64,000 nt of DNA from Methyloversatilis sp. (GTDB taxonomy: Bacteria; Pseudomonadota; Gammaproteobacteria; Burkholderiales; Rhodocyclaceae): assembly GCF_030696805.1 (NCBI RefSeq), contig NZ_JAUYRO010000037.1, positions 124,001 through 188,000 on the forward strand. Reading direction: 5' to 3'. Numbering within the stretch: position 1 is the first letter of the stretch; every line of letters starts with the position of its first letter. The notes beneath the pieces are model-generated. The model was given only the letters and a program-made list of their open reading frames with translations. It was not told the origin of the DNA and searched no databases. Positions 16,969 to 29,774 of this stretch are shown piece after piece. The translations under genes and the position numbers were made by a program.

Positions 16969-19914
16969 TCAGATGTCCAGCGCGAGACTCAGGCCGAACC
17001 AGATCGCGCGGGGTGCGCCGGGTGCAACGAAAGTGGAGTTCAGCCACTCGCTGGAGTTGTAGTTCCAGCCGCTGTCGCCGATGGCGCCGAAAGTGCTGGG
17101 GGCGAATGGCGTGATGCCCAGGCGGCCGGCCGAGTAGTAGGTCTTGTCGAGCAGGTTGTTGATCTGCACGAAGCCGGTCAGGTGCTTGTCGAACTTGTAA
17201 TTGATCAGCAGGTTGAGCACCGCATAGCCGGGCGACTTGCCGCTGTAGCGGAAGGGGCGGCCGACGGTGGCCTCGACGTAACACGGTCTGGGTTGCGCTC
17301 CACAGGCCGCTGCACTGTTCGACAGGCGGATTTCCTGGTCGCTTCCTTCAGCGTCGTGTTCGTTGTTCTCGTTTCCCCGCAGGAAAGCGCTCGAATGCGC
17401 GATGGCTGTCAGCCTGAAGCTCAAGGCGTCAGTGACCTTGTAGCCAAGAGTGACGTTCAGGTTGTGCGGCGATACACCGGGCATCTTGTCCCCAGGCTGG
17501 ACACGGATCATCTGGTAGATGCCTTGTCCGGAATTCAGCGCTGCCTCGGGCGATTTGATGTTTGCGGTTCCTTGAGCCGATTGATCGAAATTGGCGCTGC
17601 TGTTGTGCGGACTCAACAGATAGAAGTCGGACTGGAAGGTGGCGTCGGTGTAGGCATAGTTGACACGGAAATCCAGTTTTCCGACCGAACCGGACAGGCC
17701 CATCTCCATGCCTTGGCGACGCGTGTCGCCTATCGTGTCGAAATAGCTCCGGGAAGGCGTGACGCCAACAAGATAGACATCGTCGCTCAGATCGGTCCTG
17801 AACACCGCTGCATTCCATTTGAATCCGTTGGGAAGCAGACCGCGTGCGCCGATCTCGCCGGATTTCGACCTGATCTGGGGCAGATACGGATCGGCCGACA
17901 GTGTGTTTGGCAGGTTGCACACCGGGTAACTGGTCAGTGCCGACCGGAAGGTGTTTCCGATCGGCGTTCGGTCAACAGCACATCCAAGCTCGATCGACGA
18001 GGGCGCCCGGGCACCGCGGCTCCAGTTAGCGAAAATGTTCGTGTTCTCGTCCGGAAGCCAGTTCACTCCGAAGGACGGATTGAACGAGCGGTATTTGTGC
18101 TTTTCCTTGGTTGCAACTCGATAAAGCTGATTGGCATCGTAGTCAAAACGCTTGCGCTCACAGGTCTCGTCATCCATGCCGCTTGAGCAGACCTCGATGG
18201 CGTCACGCAGTGTGAATGAGCCGTTTACCGGATCGGAATGGAAGACGTTGCTACCGGCGACTGCATTCCGGAATTCATGCAGGCCGGCTGAGGACGCGCG
18301 TCCGTTAAGGGCGTTCGACACGTCATACAGATTGAACCGTCCGGACATCGACAGATGCAGGTTTTCGCGCGGTGACCAGGTTTCGCTGAAATAGAGACTG
18401 CGGTTGCGCGAACTGCCGTCGAAATCATTCATGATGATTTCGTTCTGCGCCGCGTAATAGATCGGATCGATCTGGCCAGCGCCCCAACCCTCGGACGCAC
18501 GATAGAAGTTTCGGCTGCTGTCGAGCAGGCCCAGTTGCTGCGCATTCAGATAGCTCGTGTGCGTGGTATCAACGGCCGCGCCGAACATGAATTTGTGACG
18601 TTCCAGATTCCAGTTGAACTGTAAGGCGCCGCCGCGGGTGATCTGGTTCAGTTCCGTCCGGTTCCTCAGTCCTATCGGGGTGCCGTCGACGACACCGGGC
18701 TCGGATGCGCCGATTACCGACGCACCATTTCTCGGTTGTCCATAGTTTGGCGTCCGGCCGCTGGCTTCGCCGCAAGGGGCGTTGAGCGGTGCATTCCAGT
18801 CATCGGGTGCAAAGTCATTATCGGTGTCGGCGTATTTGCACAGCACATTGAAGTTATTCGTGACCCTGTCGCGAGACTGATCCATGTCGTCGAAGTCTTC
18901 GTACGCATCCCCGCCGGTGCCGCCGCGTTCGCTGCGGCGCCGGTAGGTCATGGCCGTCACGTTGAACTCGTTCGTGAAGTCGAAGGCCGCACTCAGCTGG
19001 TACTGCAGCAGTTCGTTTTTGGTTTCATCGGGTGAGGTGAAGATGGTTTCGGGCCGGGCGCGAAAGTCCTCGATCGGCACGGTTCCGTTACCCACGAGAT
19101 CGTTGTCCACCTTGAGCACCGACAGACCAAAGGACGCGATGCCGGCCATCAGATCGAAGCGGCCGAAGGTCTGGCGTACGTTCGACGGCGAGTTGTCGCG
19201 CCAGCCATCCTCTTCGAAACCATGGATGGCGATGAAGCCGCCGATGGTGCCGTTGTTCCCGCCGGCGGACAGTTGCAGTTGCTTGCGGCCCCAGGCGCCG
19301 CCCAGCGCGCGCGCCTCGATGCCGGGATCGCTGAAGCCGGTCTTGGTGCGCAGGGACAGCGCGCCGCCGAGCGTGTTCAGGCCGAATACCGGGTTCGAGC
19401 CCGGAAACACGTCGAGGCGCGAAATCGCATTCATCGGAATGAGATCCCAGTTTACCGTGTCGCCGAAGGCTTCGTTCACCCGTATGCCATCCAGGAACAC
19501 CGACAGGCCTTGCGGCGTGCCGATCTGCGGGCCCGCAGTGAAGCCGCGATACTGCAGATCCATCTGGAACGGGTTGCCCTGGTAGTCATTCACGGTGACC
19601 GACTGCATCTGGCTGTTCATCAGGTCAGTGAGCGACAGGGCGCCTGATTCGCGCAGTTCCTTCGCGGTGATGCTCTGGATGTTCGCCGGTATTTCGTCTT
19701 CCGTCAGACCCAGCCCCGGCATGGGGCCGACCTCGGTGGGGCGCCGGCCGCGCACATTGACGGTGTCGATTTCTGGCTCCTTCGCTGCAGCGGGCGTCGC
19801 TGGGGCTGCGGGCTGGCTGGCTGCGCCAGCGTCAGTGTCCTGTGCGAACGCAGAGACGATCGCAACGGCGGACATGACGACCGCCATGCCTGTTCGGGAT
19901 ATGACACGTGACAA
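16969..19914 (-). CDS. TonB-dependent outer-membrane receptor
   Basis: This protein of about 981 residues has a signal peptide (core MAVVMSAVAIVSAFA), a plug domain (about 55-190, with VNVRGRRPTEVGPM, ITAKELRESGALSLTDLM and FPGSNPVFGLNTLGGAL), and a long beta-barrel ending in a hydrophobic-aromatic strand (IWFGLSLALDI). Such receptors import siderophores, cobamides or oligomers using TonB. The substrate is not evident. I place the start at TTG 19914, 14 bases after a G-rich Shine-Dalgarno; an ATG at 19965 and an internal ATG at 19887 are alternatives. A run of eight Gs lies just upstream. Neighbouring exported proteins hint at uptake of an extracellular product, which is inference. Confidence 0.88.
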   Translation of the reverse strand: MSRVISRTGMAVVMSAVAIVSAFAQDTDAGAASQPAAPATPAAAKEPEIDTVNVRGRRPTEVGPMPGLGLTEDEIPANIQSITAKELRESGALSLTDLMNSQMQSVTVNDYQGNPFQMDLQYRGFTAGPQIGTPQGLSVFLDGIRVNEAFGDTVNWDLIPMNAISRLDVFPGSNPVFGLNTLGGALSLRTKTGFSDPGIEARALGGAWGRKQLQLSAGGNNGTIGGFIAIHGFEEDGWRDNSPSNVRQTFGRFDLMAGIASFGLSVLKVDNDLVGNGTVPIEDFRARPETIFTSPDETKNELLQYQLSAAFDFTNEFNVTAMTYRRRSERGGTGGDAYEDFDDMDQSRDRVTNNFNVLCKYADTDNDFAPDDWNAPLNAPCGEASGRTPNYGQPRNGASVIGASEPGVVDGTPIGLRNRTELNQITRGGALQFNWNLERHKFMFGAAVDTTHTSYLNAQQLGLLDSSRNFYRASEGWGAGQIDPIYYAAQNEIIMNDFDGSSRNRSLYFSETWSPRENLHLSMSGRFNLYDVSNALNGRASSAGLHEFRNAVAGSNVFHSDPVNGSFTLRDAIEVCSSGMDDETCERKRFDYDANQLYRVATKEKHKYRSFNPSFGVNWLPDENTNIFANWSRGARAPSSIELGCAVDRTPIGNTFRSALTSYPVCNLPNTLSADPYLPQIRSKSGEIGARGLLPNGFKWNAAVFRTDLSDDVYLVGVTPSRSYFDTIGDTRRQGMEMGLSGSVGKLDFRVNYAYTDATFQSDFYLLSPHNSSANFDQSAQGTANIKSPEAALNSGQGIYQMIRVQPGDKMPGVSPHNLNVTLGYKVTDALSFRLTAIAHSSAFLRGNENNEHDAEGSDQEIRLSNSAAACGAQPRPCYVEATVGRPFRYSGKSPGYAVLNLLINYKFDKHLTGFVQINNLLDKTYYSAGRLGITPFAPSTFGAIGDSGWNYNSSEWLNSTFVAPGAPRAIWFGLSLALDI

Positions 19915-19920
19915 GACTGA

Positions 19921-19928
19921 CCCCCCCC
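19921..19928. repeat. C8/G8 homopolymer at the receptor start
   Basis: Eight consecutive C (G on the coding strand) lie between the possible starts of the TonB receptor gene. The tract is either in the ribosome-binding spacer or, if ATG 19965 is used, inside the coding sequence. Such tracts can slip and switch expression. Confidence 0.6.
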
Positions 19929-20352
19929 TCCGTGATGGCGCGCCGGCGCACTGTCGGGAATGCAAGCGCAGGCGCTGCTTCCTCGATCTGCTTGTCCATG
20001 TGCGGATGTCAACGCCCGGGGCGTGCCTGACTTCCGAGCCTCATGGAAGCAATTGGAAGGCCAGCGTGTCGGCAGCCCCGGTCAGCGAAGGGCAGAACGG
20101 GGGCCTGACAGGGGATGTCGTCCTTTCGAGCGGAATTCGTCCCCTGGCTTGAGGCGGCAATGGTCACGGTCCGGGGCTGGCAATGGTGGTTGTTATCGAC
20201 CGCTGTGGTGCAAATGAGCCGCCGAGAGGGGCACCACGTTCCGGAAGTTGCCTCGGTGCCTTCCGTTCCCCTGTCATGGATTCCAGCGCGGGACACCGCC
20301 CCCGCTTCTGTCACGACCGGATCATCACGATCGGCCAGGTCGTTCCCGGGGC

Positions 20353-20369
20353 GGGCACGGAAACTGCAA
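20353..20369 (+). promoter_or_regulatory. Sigma-54-type promoter signature
   Basis: GGGCACGGAAACTGCAA matches TGGCACG-N4-TTGCA closely, with GG-N10-GC spacing (GG 20354-20355, GC 20366-20367). It lies about 70 bases before the ATG at 20440. The rest of the 19929-20439 gap shows no gene. Confidence 0.65.
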
Positions 20370-20439
20370 GACGGATGTCATCGTGTCCCGACCCCGGAGG
20401 AACACGTGCGAGCCAGACAACGATGACGAGGAGGTTGAA

Positions 20440-21405
20440 ATGGGCATGAAAGCAAAGGTACTGGCGGCGGCAGTCGCTTCGATCTCGATGGCAGGCAGTG
20501 CGCAAGCCATTGAATTCGTGTTCGACTACAGCTACGACGATGGTTTCATGACACTGGAACGAAGAGCCATACTCGAACAGGCGGCCAGCGTTCTCGAAAC
20601 GCGCATTACCGATGAACTGGGCGCGATCGGCCCCGATGGCACCTTCCGGTCGCGCATCTTCTTCTCGTCGCCGGCCACCGGTCAGTCGGCCAACGACCAG
20701 AGTGCGGTGATCGGCGCCAACCAGTTGCGCGTCTATATCGGAAACCGTGGCCTGGGTGAGGGCGTCACACACACTTCGGCAGGTACTGTTGCATCGCCGA
20801 CGGGTGGATCGGGCGATGCATACAACGCCTATCGTGCCGCGATGATGAGCCGGGGGCAGGCCGGTGTACTGACAAGCCCGCAGACCGATTTCGGTCCCTG
20901 GGGTGGCGCGCTGGCCTTCAACAGCGCGATTTCCTATTACTTCGACAGCGATCTGTCCACCACCGAATCGTTCGAGGGGTATGACTTCTATACCGCTGCG
21001 CTGCGGGGTCTGATCGGCGTCCTGGGCTTCGGCGGCGGTCTGGTGAGCAACACGGCGGCGAGCTACACCGCGCAGGCCGACACCACGAACATGCTTTTCA
21101 ACGGTGTGAACGCCATTGCGGCGAATGGCGGGGTGGCCGTTGCACTCGATGCCGACAGCTATCGCTTCCTCGGTGAGTCGGTCTCCAGCACGGTCGGTGG
21201 TCTGTCGCAGACCGCGTTAATGACCACGACCTTGTCAGCCGGTGAGCGTCGCCAGGTGACCGATCTGGATTGGGCGGTACTCAGCGATATTGGCTGGCAG
21301 GTGGCGGTAGTGCCCGAGCCCGCGGAATACGCGATGTTTCTGGCCGGCCTGGGTGTGCTCACCGTCGCGGCCCGTCGTCGCAGGGGCTGGGGACAGAACC
21401 GGTAG
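20440..21405 (+). CDS. PEP-CTERM protein resembling NF038122-type metalloproteases, zinc motif absent
   Basis: This 321-residue exported protein has a signal peptide (MGMKAKVLAAAVASISMAGS) and a C-terminal VPEPAEYAMFLAGLGVL then ARRRRGWGQNR. It is a paralogue of the 12767-13741 product over its whole length. The block YTAALRGLIGVLGFG aligns with the ALHExxHxxGFG of related proteases, but His, Glu and His are Arg, Gly and Gly. Catalysis is therefore unlikely. GAGGAGG precedes the ATG, and a strong terminator follows. A sigma-54-type promoter lies upstream. Confidence 0.8.
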   Translation: MGMKAKVLAAAVASISMAGSAQAIEFVFDYSYDDGFMTLERRAILEQAASVLETRITDELGAIGPDGTFRSRIFFSSPATGQSANDQSAVIGANQLRVYIGNRGLGEGVTHTSAGTVASPTGGSGDAYNAYRAAMMSRGQAGVLTSPQTDFGPWGGALAFNSAISYYFDSDLSTTESFEGYDFYTAALRGLIGVLGFGGGLVSNTAASYTAQADTTNMLFNGVNAIAANGGVAVALDADSYRFLGESVSSTVGGLSQTALMTTTLSAGERRQVTDLDWAVLSDIGWQVAVVPEPAEYAMFLAGLGVLTVAARRRRGWGQNR

Positions 21406-21424
21406 CTCTCTGACTCACTGGACC

Positions 21425-21454
21425 AGGCCCGCACTTCGGTGCGGGCCTTTTTTT
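21425..21454 (+). terminator. Rho-independent terminator
   Basis: A perfect 10-bp stem AGGCCCGCAC / GTGCGGGCCT with a TTCG tetraloop is followed by seven Ts. It ends the PEP-CTERM gene at 21405. Confidence 0.95.
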
Positions 21455-21615
21455 GGTCGAAACAGGGATCGCAGGTCTGAAGCCCGACAGGGCGACGGAA
21501 GTGTTCATCAGAACAGCTGCGCAACGTCATCGACTACCCGATCGGCCCGGTTGCGGATGCGCTCCGCCATCCGTTGAGGGAGCCTTGGCGTCGTTCGCCA
21601 TTCAATCGTGCTGCG

Positions 21616-21765
21616 CGTGAAAACCGGGTGTATTCGCCGCAGCTGTTGACCTACGCGGTCCACACGGCCGCGCGGCACATCCGTGCATGGAGCGGCGGTG
21701 GCAAGGTAAACGGGCTTGCCGTGTCGCTCGGTTGCGAATATCTGGCTCGGGCTGCGTCCAGTCGG
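21616..21765 (+). pseudogene. Internal fragment of an alpha/beta hydrolase gene
   Basis: This stretch encodes ENRVYSPQLLTYAVHTAARH then GLAVSLGCEYLARAA. It matches residues 91 to about 141 of the intact hydrolase at 3934-4878, both at nucleotide and protein level. It includes the nucleophile elbow but neither the N- nor C-terminal half. A short TA dinucleotide run (about 21788-21799) lies just past the break. The remainder of the 21455-21965 gap shows no gene. Confidence 0.85.
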
Positions 21766-21965
21766 GCGGGCATCGCGCCCGGTGCCCCTATATATATATG
21801 CAGACCGGGTCGAGATGGGAAGGGCGCATTCCGACTCAGGCGCCGACTCATGAACCCCGCTCATGAACCTCGCTCATGAACCTCGCACAGGCATCGAATC
21901 TCGAAACACAGCGTCCCGCTCACCGGGTTGCCTTGTGGACACCCGCCATGACAACCGGCGCGGGC

Positions 21966-25475
<3,510 letters not shown>

Positions 25476-25557
25476 GGGGCGCTGCTCGCAGATGCAGCGC
25501 TTGGTTCAGGGCGGATTATGCCTTGTGCACATCGAGGGCCGGAGCGGGGTGTGCGAA

Positions 25558-25640
25558 GTGATGGTTTTCGTAGGAGCCGTTCCTCGGTCGGCCCTGCATG
25601 GCCGGCCGGCTCTGCGGGCGATTCCGGTCTCCGAATAGGC
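25558..25640 (-). repeat. REP-like composite repeat cluster 2 (partial type B unit)
   Basis: A reverse-oriented fragment with GTAGGAGCCGT and the GGTCGGCC/GGCCGGCC hairpin. It lacks the GGCGAGCA hairpin. It lies between the divergent restriction enzyme and methyltransferase genes. The rest of the 25476-25789 gap shows no gene. Confidence 0.75.
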
Positions 25641-25789
25641 AGCCATGCGCGAACGACCATCACAGAATCAATCGCGGCGAGGCCGCCGCTCCCACAGTCG
25701 TAGCTCGGACAGCGCGCATACGCCCTCGCATCGAACTTCTGCCGCGGTTTTCACTCCGCAGAACGCGTTCATCCATCGGTGCGATTGCC

Positions 25790-26509
25790 ATGATCCGTCT
25801 GCCTGCCCTTGTGTTCATCTGCACGCTGCTGATCGGCGCCACGGTGTCGCCCGTCGCGGCGCAATCCGATCGCTATGTCGAACGTGCGCCAAGCCGTGAC
25901 GGCATCGGCAAGGTCTACATGGGGCGCGAGATTTCGGCGGTGATGGGCTGGCAGGGCGCGGGCTGGCTGGAGCGCAGCGAGCGGGCGCAGGAAGAGCGCA
26001 CTGATCTTCTGCTGACGGCGCTGGCGCTGAAGCCGGGCATGATCGTGGCGGACATCGGCGCCGGTACCGGCTACCTGTCGCGTCGCTTGGCCGGGCTGGT
26101 GGCGCCCGGCGGCAAGGTGCTGGCGGTGGACGTGCAGCCGCAGATGATCGAGGTGCTCGATCGGCTGGTCAGACGCGACGGGCTGAAGAACATCGAACCG
26201 TGGCTGGGCAGCGAAACCGACGTGAATCTGCCACCGCAGTCGGTCGATCTGGCGGTGATGGTCGATGTCTATCACGAGCTGAGCTACCCGTACGAGGTGC
26301 TGGCCAGCGTGCTGCGGGCGCTCAGGCCGGGCGGCGAGGTGGTGTTCGTCGAGTACAAGGCGGAAGACCCGGCGGTGCCGATCAAGCCACTGCACAAGAT
26401 GAGCGAGGCGCAGATCCGGCGCGAGGCGTCGGTCCACGCGCTGGAATGGGTGCGCACTGAAACCGGTCTGCCGTGGCAGCATGTGGTGGTGTTCCGCAAG
26501 ACGCGATGA
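25790..26509 (+). CDS. Predicted exported class I SAM-dependent methyltransferase
   Basis: This 239-residue protein has a signal peptide (MIRLPALVFICTLLIGATVS, likely cut after PVAAQ) followed by a class I methyltransferase fold: motif I VADIGAGTGYLSRRLAG, then VLAVDVQPQM, and VDLAVMVDVYHELSYP with LRALRPGGEVVFVEY. The frame continues further upstream, but only the ATG at 25790 gives a sensible N-terminus. A SAM enzyme outside the cytoplasm is odd, because SAM is not expected there; the sequence may instead be a retained membrane anchor. The substrate is unknown. Confidence 0.78.
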   Translation: MIRLPALVFICTLLIGATVSPVAAQSDRYVERAPSRDGIGKVYMGREISAVMGWQGAGWLERSERAQEERTDLLLTALALKPGMIVADIGAGTGYLSRRLAGLVAPGGKVLAVDVQPQMIEVLDRLVRRDGLKNIEPWLGSETDVNLPPQSVDLAVMVDVYHELSYPYEVLASVLRALRPGGEVVFVEYKAEDPAVPIKPLHKMSEAQIRREASVHALEWVRTETGLPWQHVVVFRKTR

Positions 26510-26582
26510 GCGGTTTCACCTGCGCCCTCCCAGAAAAGCGCTTTTTTTCACCTGCCCTGCATATATGTATACGCAATCCGAC

Positions 26583-26963
26583 ATGAATCCCGTCGCGCGG
26601 CGCCTGCTGACGCTGGCCTCGCTGGCCGGCGCACTCGCCGTCATGACCGGCGCCTTCGGCGCACATGCGCTGAAGGCCAGGCTGACGCCCGATCTGCTGG
26701 CCGTCTGGCAGACCGCCGTGCAGTACCACTTCTGGCATGCGCTGGCGCTCGGCCTGATCGGCGTGCTGGCGCTGCATCGGCCGGACAGCCGCGCGCTGCG
26801 CACCGCCGGCTGGTTGATGCTGCTGGGGCTGCTGTTGTTCAGCGGCAGCCTGTACGCGCTCGCACTCACCGGCCTGCGCGGCCTCGGCGCGGTAACGCCG
26901 CTGGGCGGGCTCGCATTCATCGGCGGCTGGCTGGCGCTTGCATGGGCCGTGTGGCGGCGCTGA
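26583..26963 (+). CDS. DUF423 family membrane protein
   Basis: This 126-residue protein has four hydrophobic segments and the family features TGAFGAHALKARL after the first helix and AVQYHFWHALAL. This matches the DUF423/YgdD inner-membrane family of unknown function. The start at 26583 fits the family; an ATG at 26565 would add six residues. No gene lies in the 26964-27183 gap, which contains a T8 tract. Confidence 0.85.
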   Translation: MNPVARRLLTLASLAGALAVMTGAFGAHALKARLTPDLLAVWQTAVQYHFWHALALGLIGVLALHRPDSRALRTAGWLMLLGLLLFSGSLYALALTGLRGLGAVTPLGGLAFIGGWLALAWAVWRR

Positions 26964-27183
26964 ATCTGTCGGGACGTCTGCGGAGCAACCGCGGGCGGTA
27001 CGCTGCTGCGGATGGGCCCTGCGGCCGATGTGCCAATCTATGCACAAGGGCGTATTCTTCGCGCCGGTGACAACTTCCCGGTTCTGGTGTGGTGCGGCGT
27101 ATCGTTTTTTTTGTGCCCGGCTTTCAGCGCAGTGTTTTCATCGGCTGGCCGATCCCCGCCGTTTGCCATCGAAAGGTTGAAGG

Positions 27184-29760
27184 GTGACCGGCATCGCGCT
27201 CAGTCCCGGAGCGTCGTCCCGGGCGCTGCGCCTCTGGCTGATCGGCGCACTGGTCGTGTTCAATGTACTGGTGCTTGTATTGTCCGCGCACTCGGTACTG
27301 CAAAGTCGCAGGCAGCACGAACTTGAAGCGGAAACGCTGACCCAGAACGTCGCGATTGCGCTCGACCAGACGCTGACGAACAGCATCGGCAAGATTGAGT
27401 TCGCGCTGCGCGTTGTGGCTGACGAGCTCGAGCGCGAACTGAGCCACGGCATCATCGACGCTCGGCGGATGAACGAAATGCTCGAGCGCCATTCCGGTCG
27501 CCTGCCAGAGCTGGATGCGTTCCGCGTGGCTGACGCTGACGGCGTGGTCATTCTGGGCAGGGGTGTCAGCGATGGCGTGCGCGCGAGCTGGGCTGACCGC
27601 GACTATTTCGCGCACCACCGCGAACAGGCCGATGACGCGATACGGGTGACGAAACCGATCGTCGGCCGCGTTGCACAAAAATACATTGTGGCTTTCACGC
27701 TGCGCTACAACTACCCGGACGGTCGCTTCGCGGGTGTGATTGCAGCCCCCATTACAGTCGATCATTTCGCTCAGGTGATGAGCCGCTATGACCTCGGCCC
27801 TCACGGCTCGCTGATCCTGCGTGACGCCGAGCTTGGCCTGATCGCCCGCCATCCGCCCATTCCGGACACGCCGGCCGGCCGGATCGGAAACCGTGGTGTC
27901 TCGCCGGAAATGATGAAGCTCTACAGCGAGGGGACGCGCGTCGAGACGTACTACACGCCGGTCGGCGCCGACGGTTACGAACGCATTGCGTCCTTGCGGC
28001 GCATGGAAAGCGTGCCGATGGTGGTGGTGGCCGCCACCGCGAGCGACGATTATCTGGCGTCCTGGGAAAGCGAAAAATGGGTGGCTTTCGGGTTTGCGGG
28101 CGGTTTTGCGCTGCTGTCGGCGCTGCTCGGCGGCAGCCTGCTGCGCCAGATCGGCGCTGCGGAACGCAGCAGCCGGGCGCTCGCCGAGCGGAAGGCGCAA
28201 CTGCAGACCCTGATCGAAGTGGTGCCCGATTCGATCCGCTTCAAGGATGCCAGCGGCCGCTGGCTGATGGCCAACAGCGTCTGCCTGAAAAGTTTCGGTC
28301 TTGAGGGCGATGACTGGCAGGGGCACACCGATGCGGAACTGCTTGTCCGGCACCCGGCGCTGGCCAACCGGCTGGCAGAGCTCCGTGCTTACGAGGACGC
28401 GGCGTGGGCTGCCGGTGGACCGTCCCGCACCGAAGAACACGGCGCCGACGCTGACGGCCAGCCGACCTGGCACGAGGTGATCCGCGTACCTCTGTTTGAC
28501 GACGCACGGCAACGGCGCGCCATGGTCGAGGTGGGGCGCGACATCAGCGAACGCAAGCGCAGCGAAATCGAGCTGCAGCAGCATCGCCGCAACCTGGAAG
28601 ATCTGGTCGCGCAACGCACCGCCGAGTTGATCGACACCGAGGCACGCGCCACGCACATCGTGCAGTCGAGCGCGGCCGGCCTGTTCGGCGTGGATACACA
28701 CGGCACCATCACCTTCGTCAACCCGGCTGCCTGCAGCATGCTGGGCTACCCGGCCGGGAAGTTGATCGGTACCTCGGGCCATGAGCTGTTCCACCACAGC
28801 CGACCCGACGGCTCGCCGTACCCGCTGGAAGAATGCCCGAGTCACAGCGCGCTGGCGTCGGGCCGCAAACTGCGCGTAGACGACGAGGTGTACTGGCACG
28901 CCGATGGCCACGCCATTCCGGTCATGTACGAGGTGCACCCCATCGCGCAGCGCGGTGACATCACCGGCGCCGTCATCAGCTTCGTGGACATGAGCGCGCA
29001 ATACGCCGCGGCGCGGGCCGGCGAGCGCGCATTGGCAGCGGCCGAGCAACTGGCGCGCATGCGCAGCGAATTCCTCGCCAACATGAGCCATGAAATCCGC
29101 ACGCCACTCAATGGTGTGCTCGGCTTTGCCGAAATCGGCCTGCGCAACCATCGCAACAGCGACAAGGCGCGCGAGGCATTCGAAAAGATCCAGACATCGG
29201 GCATCCGGCTGCTCGGTGTCATCGAAGATGTGCTCGACTTTTCGAAGATCGAAGCCGGCAAGCTGGTGATGGAACAGGCGTCGGTCGAACTGCCGGAAGT
29301 CATCGAACACGCGGTCGATCTGGTGCAGGTGCTGGCGCAGGCAAAGGGGCTTGAGCTGCGGATCGAACGCGCGGCCGACCTGCCCGACACCTGCCTCGGT
29401 GACCCGATGCGCATCGGACAGGTGCTGTTCAATCTGCTGTCGAATGCGGTCAAGTACACCGAGCACGGCAGCGTCCAGCTGTCGGCGTCGTTGCACGATG
29501 GACAACTGTCATTCGTCGTGACCGATACCGGCATCGGCATGAGCGCGTCGCAACTCGATCAGCTGTTCAATCCATTCCAGCAGGGTGACGGCTCGACCAC
29601 CCGACGTTTCGGCGGCAGTGGGCTGGGGCTCGCGATCTGCAAACGCATGGCCGAGCTGATGCGCGGCCACATCGCCGTGCGCAGCGCGCCTGACATCGGT
29701 ACCACGGCCGAGTTCAGGTTGCCGTATCTGCCGGTCATCCGCGCACCGGCGGATCGTTGA
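27184..29760 (+). CDS. Membrane sensor histidine kinase with Cache and PAS domains
   Basis: This 858-residue protein has a first transmembrane segment (about 14-36), an extracytoplasmic Cache-type sensor (about 40-290, with WADRDYFAHHR), a second segment (about 300-322) and two PAS domains (about 340-455 and 490-600). The HisKA H-box has His near 636 (NMSHEIRTPLNGVLGFAE). An HATPase domain follows (LLSNAVKYTE, DTGIGMS, GGSGLGLAI). There is no receiver domain, so an unlinked regulator is needed. The start is GTG 27184. Confidence 0.9.
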   Translation: MTGIALSPGASSRALRLWLIGALVVFNVLVLVLSAHSVLQSRRQHELEAETLTQNVAIALDQTLTNSIGKIEFALRVVADELERELSHGIIDARRMNEMLERHSGRLPELDAFRVADADGVVILGRGVSDGVRASWADRDYFAHHREQADDAIRVTKPIVGRVAQKYIVAFTLRYNYPDGRFAGVIAAPITVDHFAQVMSRYDLGPHGSLILRDAELGLIARHPPIPDTPAGRIGNRGVSPEMMKLYSEGTRVETYYTPVGADGYERIASLRRMESVPMVVVAATASDDYLASWESEKWVAFGFAGGFALLSALLGGSLLRQIGAAERSSRALAERKAQLQTLIEVVPDSIRFKDASGRWLMANSVCLKSFGLEGDDWQGHTDAELLVRHPALANRLAELRAYEDAAWAAGGPSRTEEHGADADGQPTWHEVIRVPLFDDARQRRAMVEVGRDISERKRSEIELQQHRRNLEDLVAQRTAELIDTEARATHIVQSSAAGLFGVDTHGTITFVNPAACSMLGYPAGKLIGTSGHELFHHSRPDGSPYPLEECPSHSALASGRKLRVDDEVYWHADGHAIPVMYEVHPIAQRGDITGAVISFVDMSAQYAAARAGERALAAAEQLARMRSEFLANMSHEIRTPLNGVLGFAEIGLRNHRNSDKAREAFEKIQTSGIRLLGVIEDVLDFSKIEAGKLVMEQASVELPEVIEHAVDLVQVLAQAKGLELRIERAADLPDTCLGDPMRIGQVLFNLLSNAVKYTEHGSVQLSASLHDGQLSFVVTDTGIGMSASQLDQLFNPFQQGDGSTTRRFGGSGLGLAICKRMAELMRGHIAVRSAPDIGTTAEFRLPYLPVIRAPADR

Positions 29761-29774
29761 TTTTTTACCTGTAG

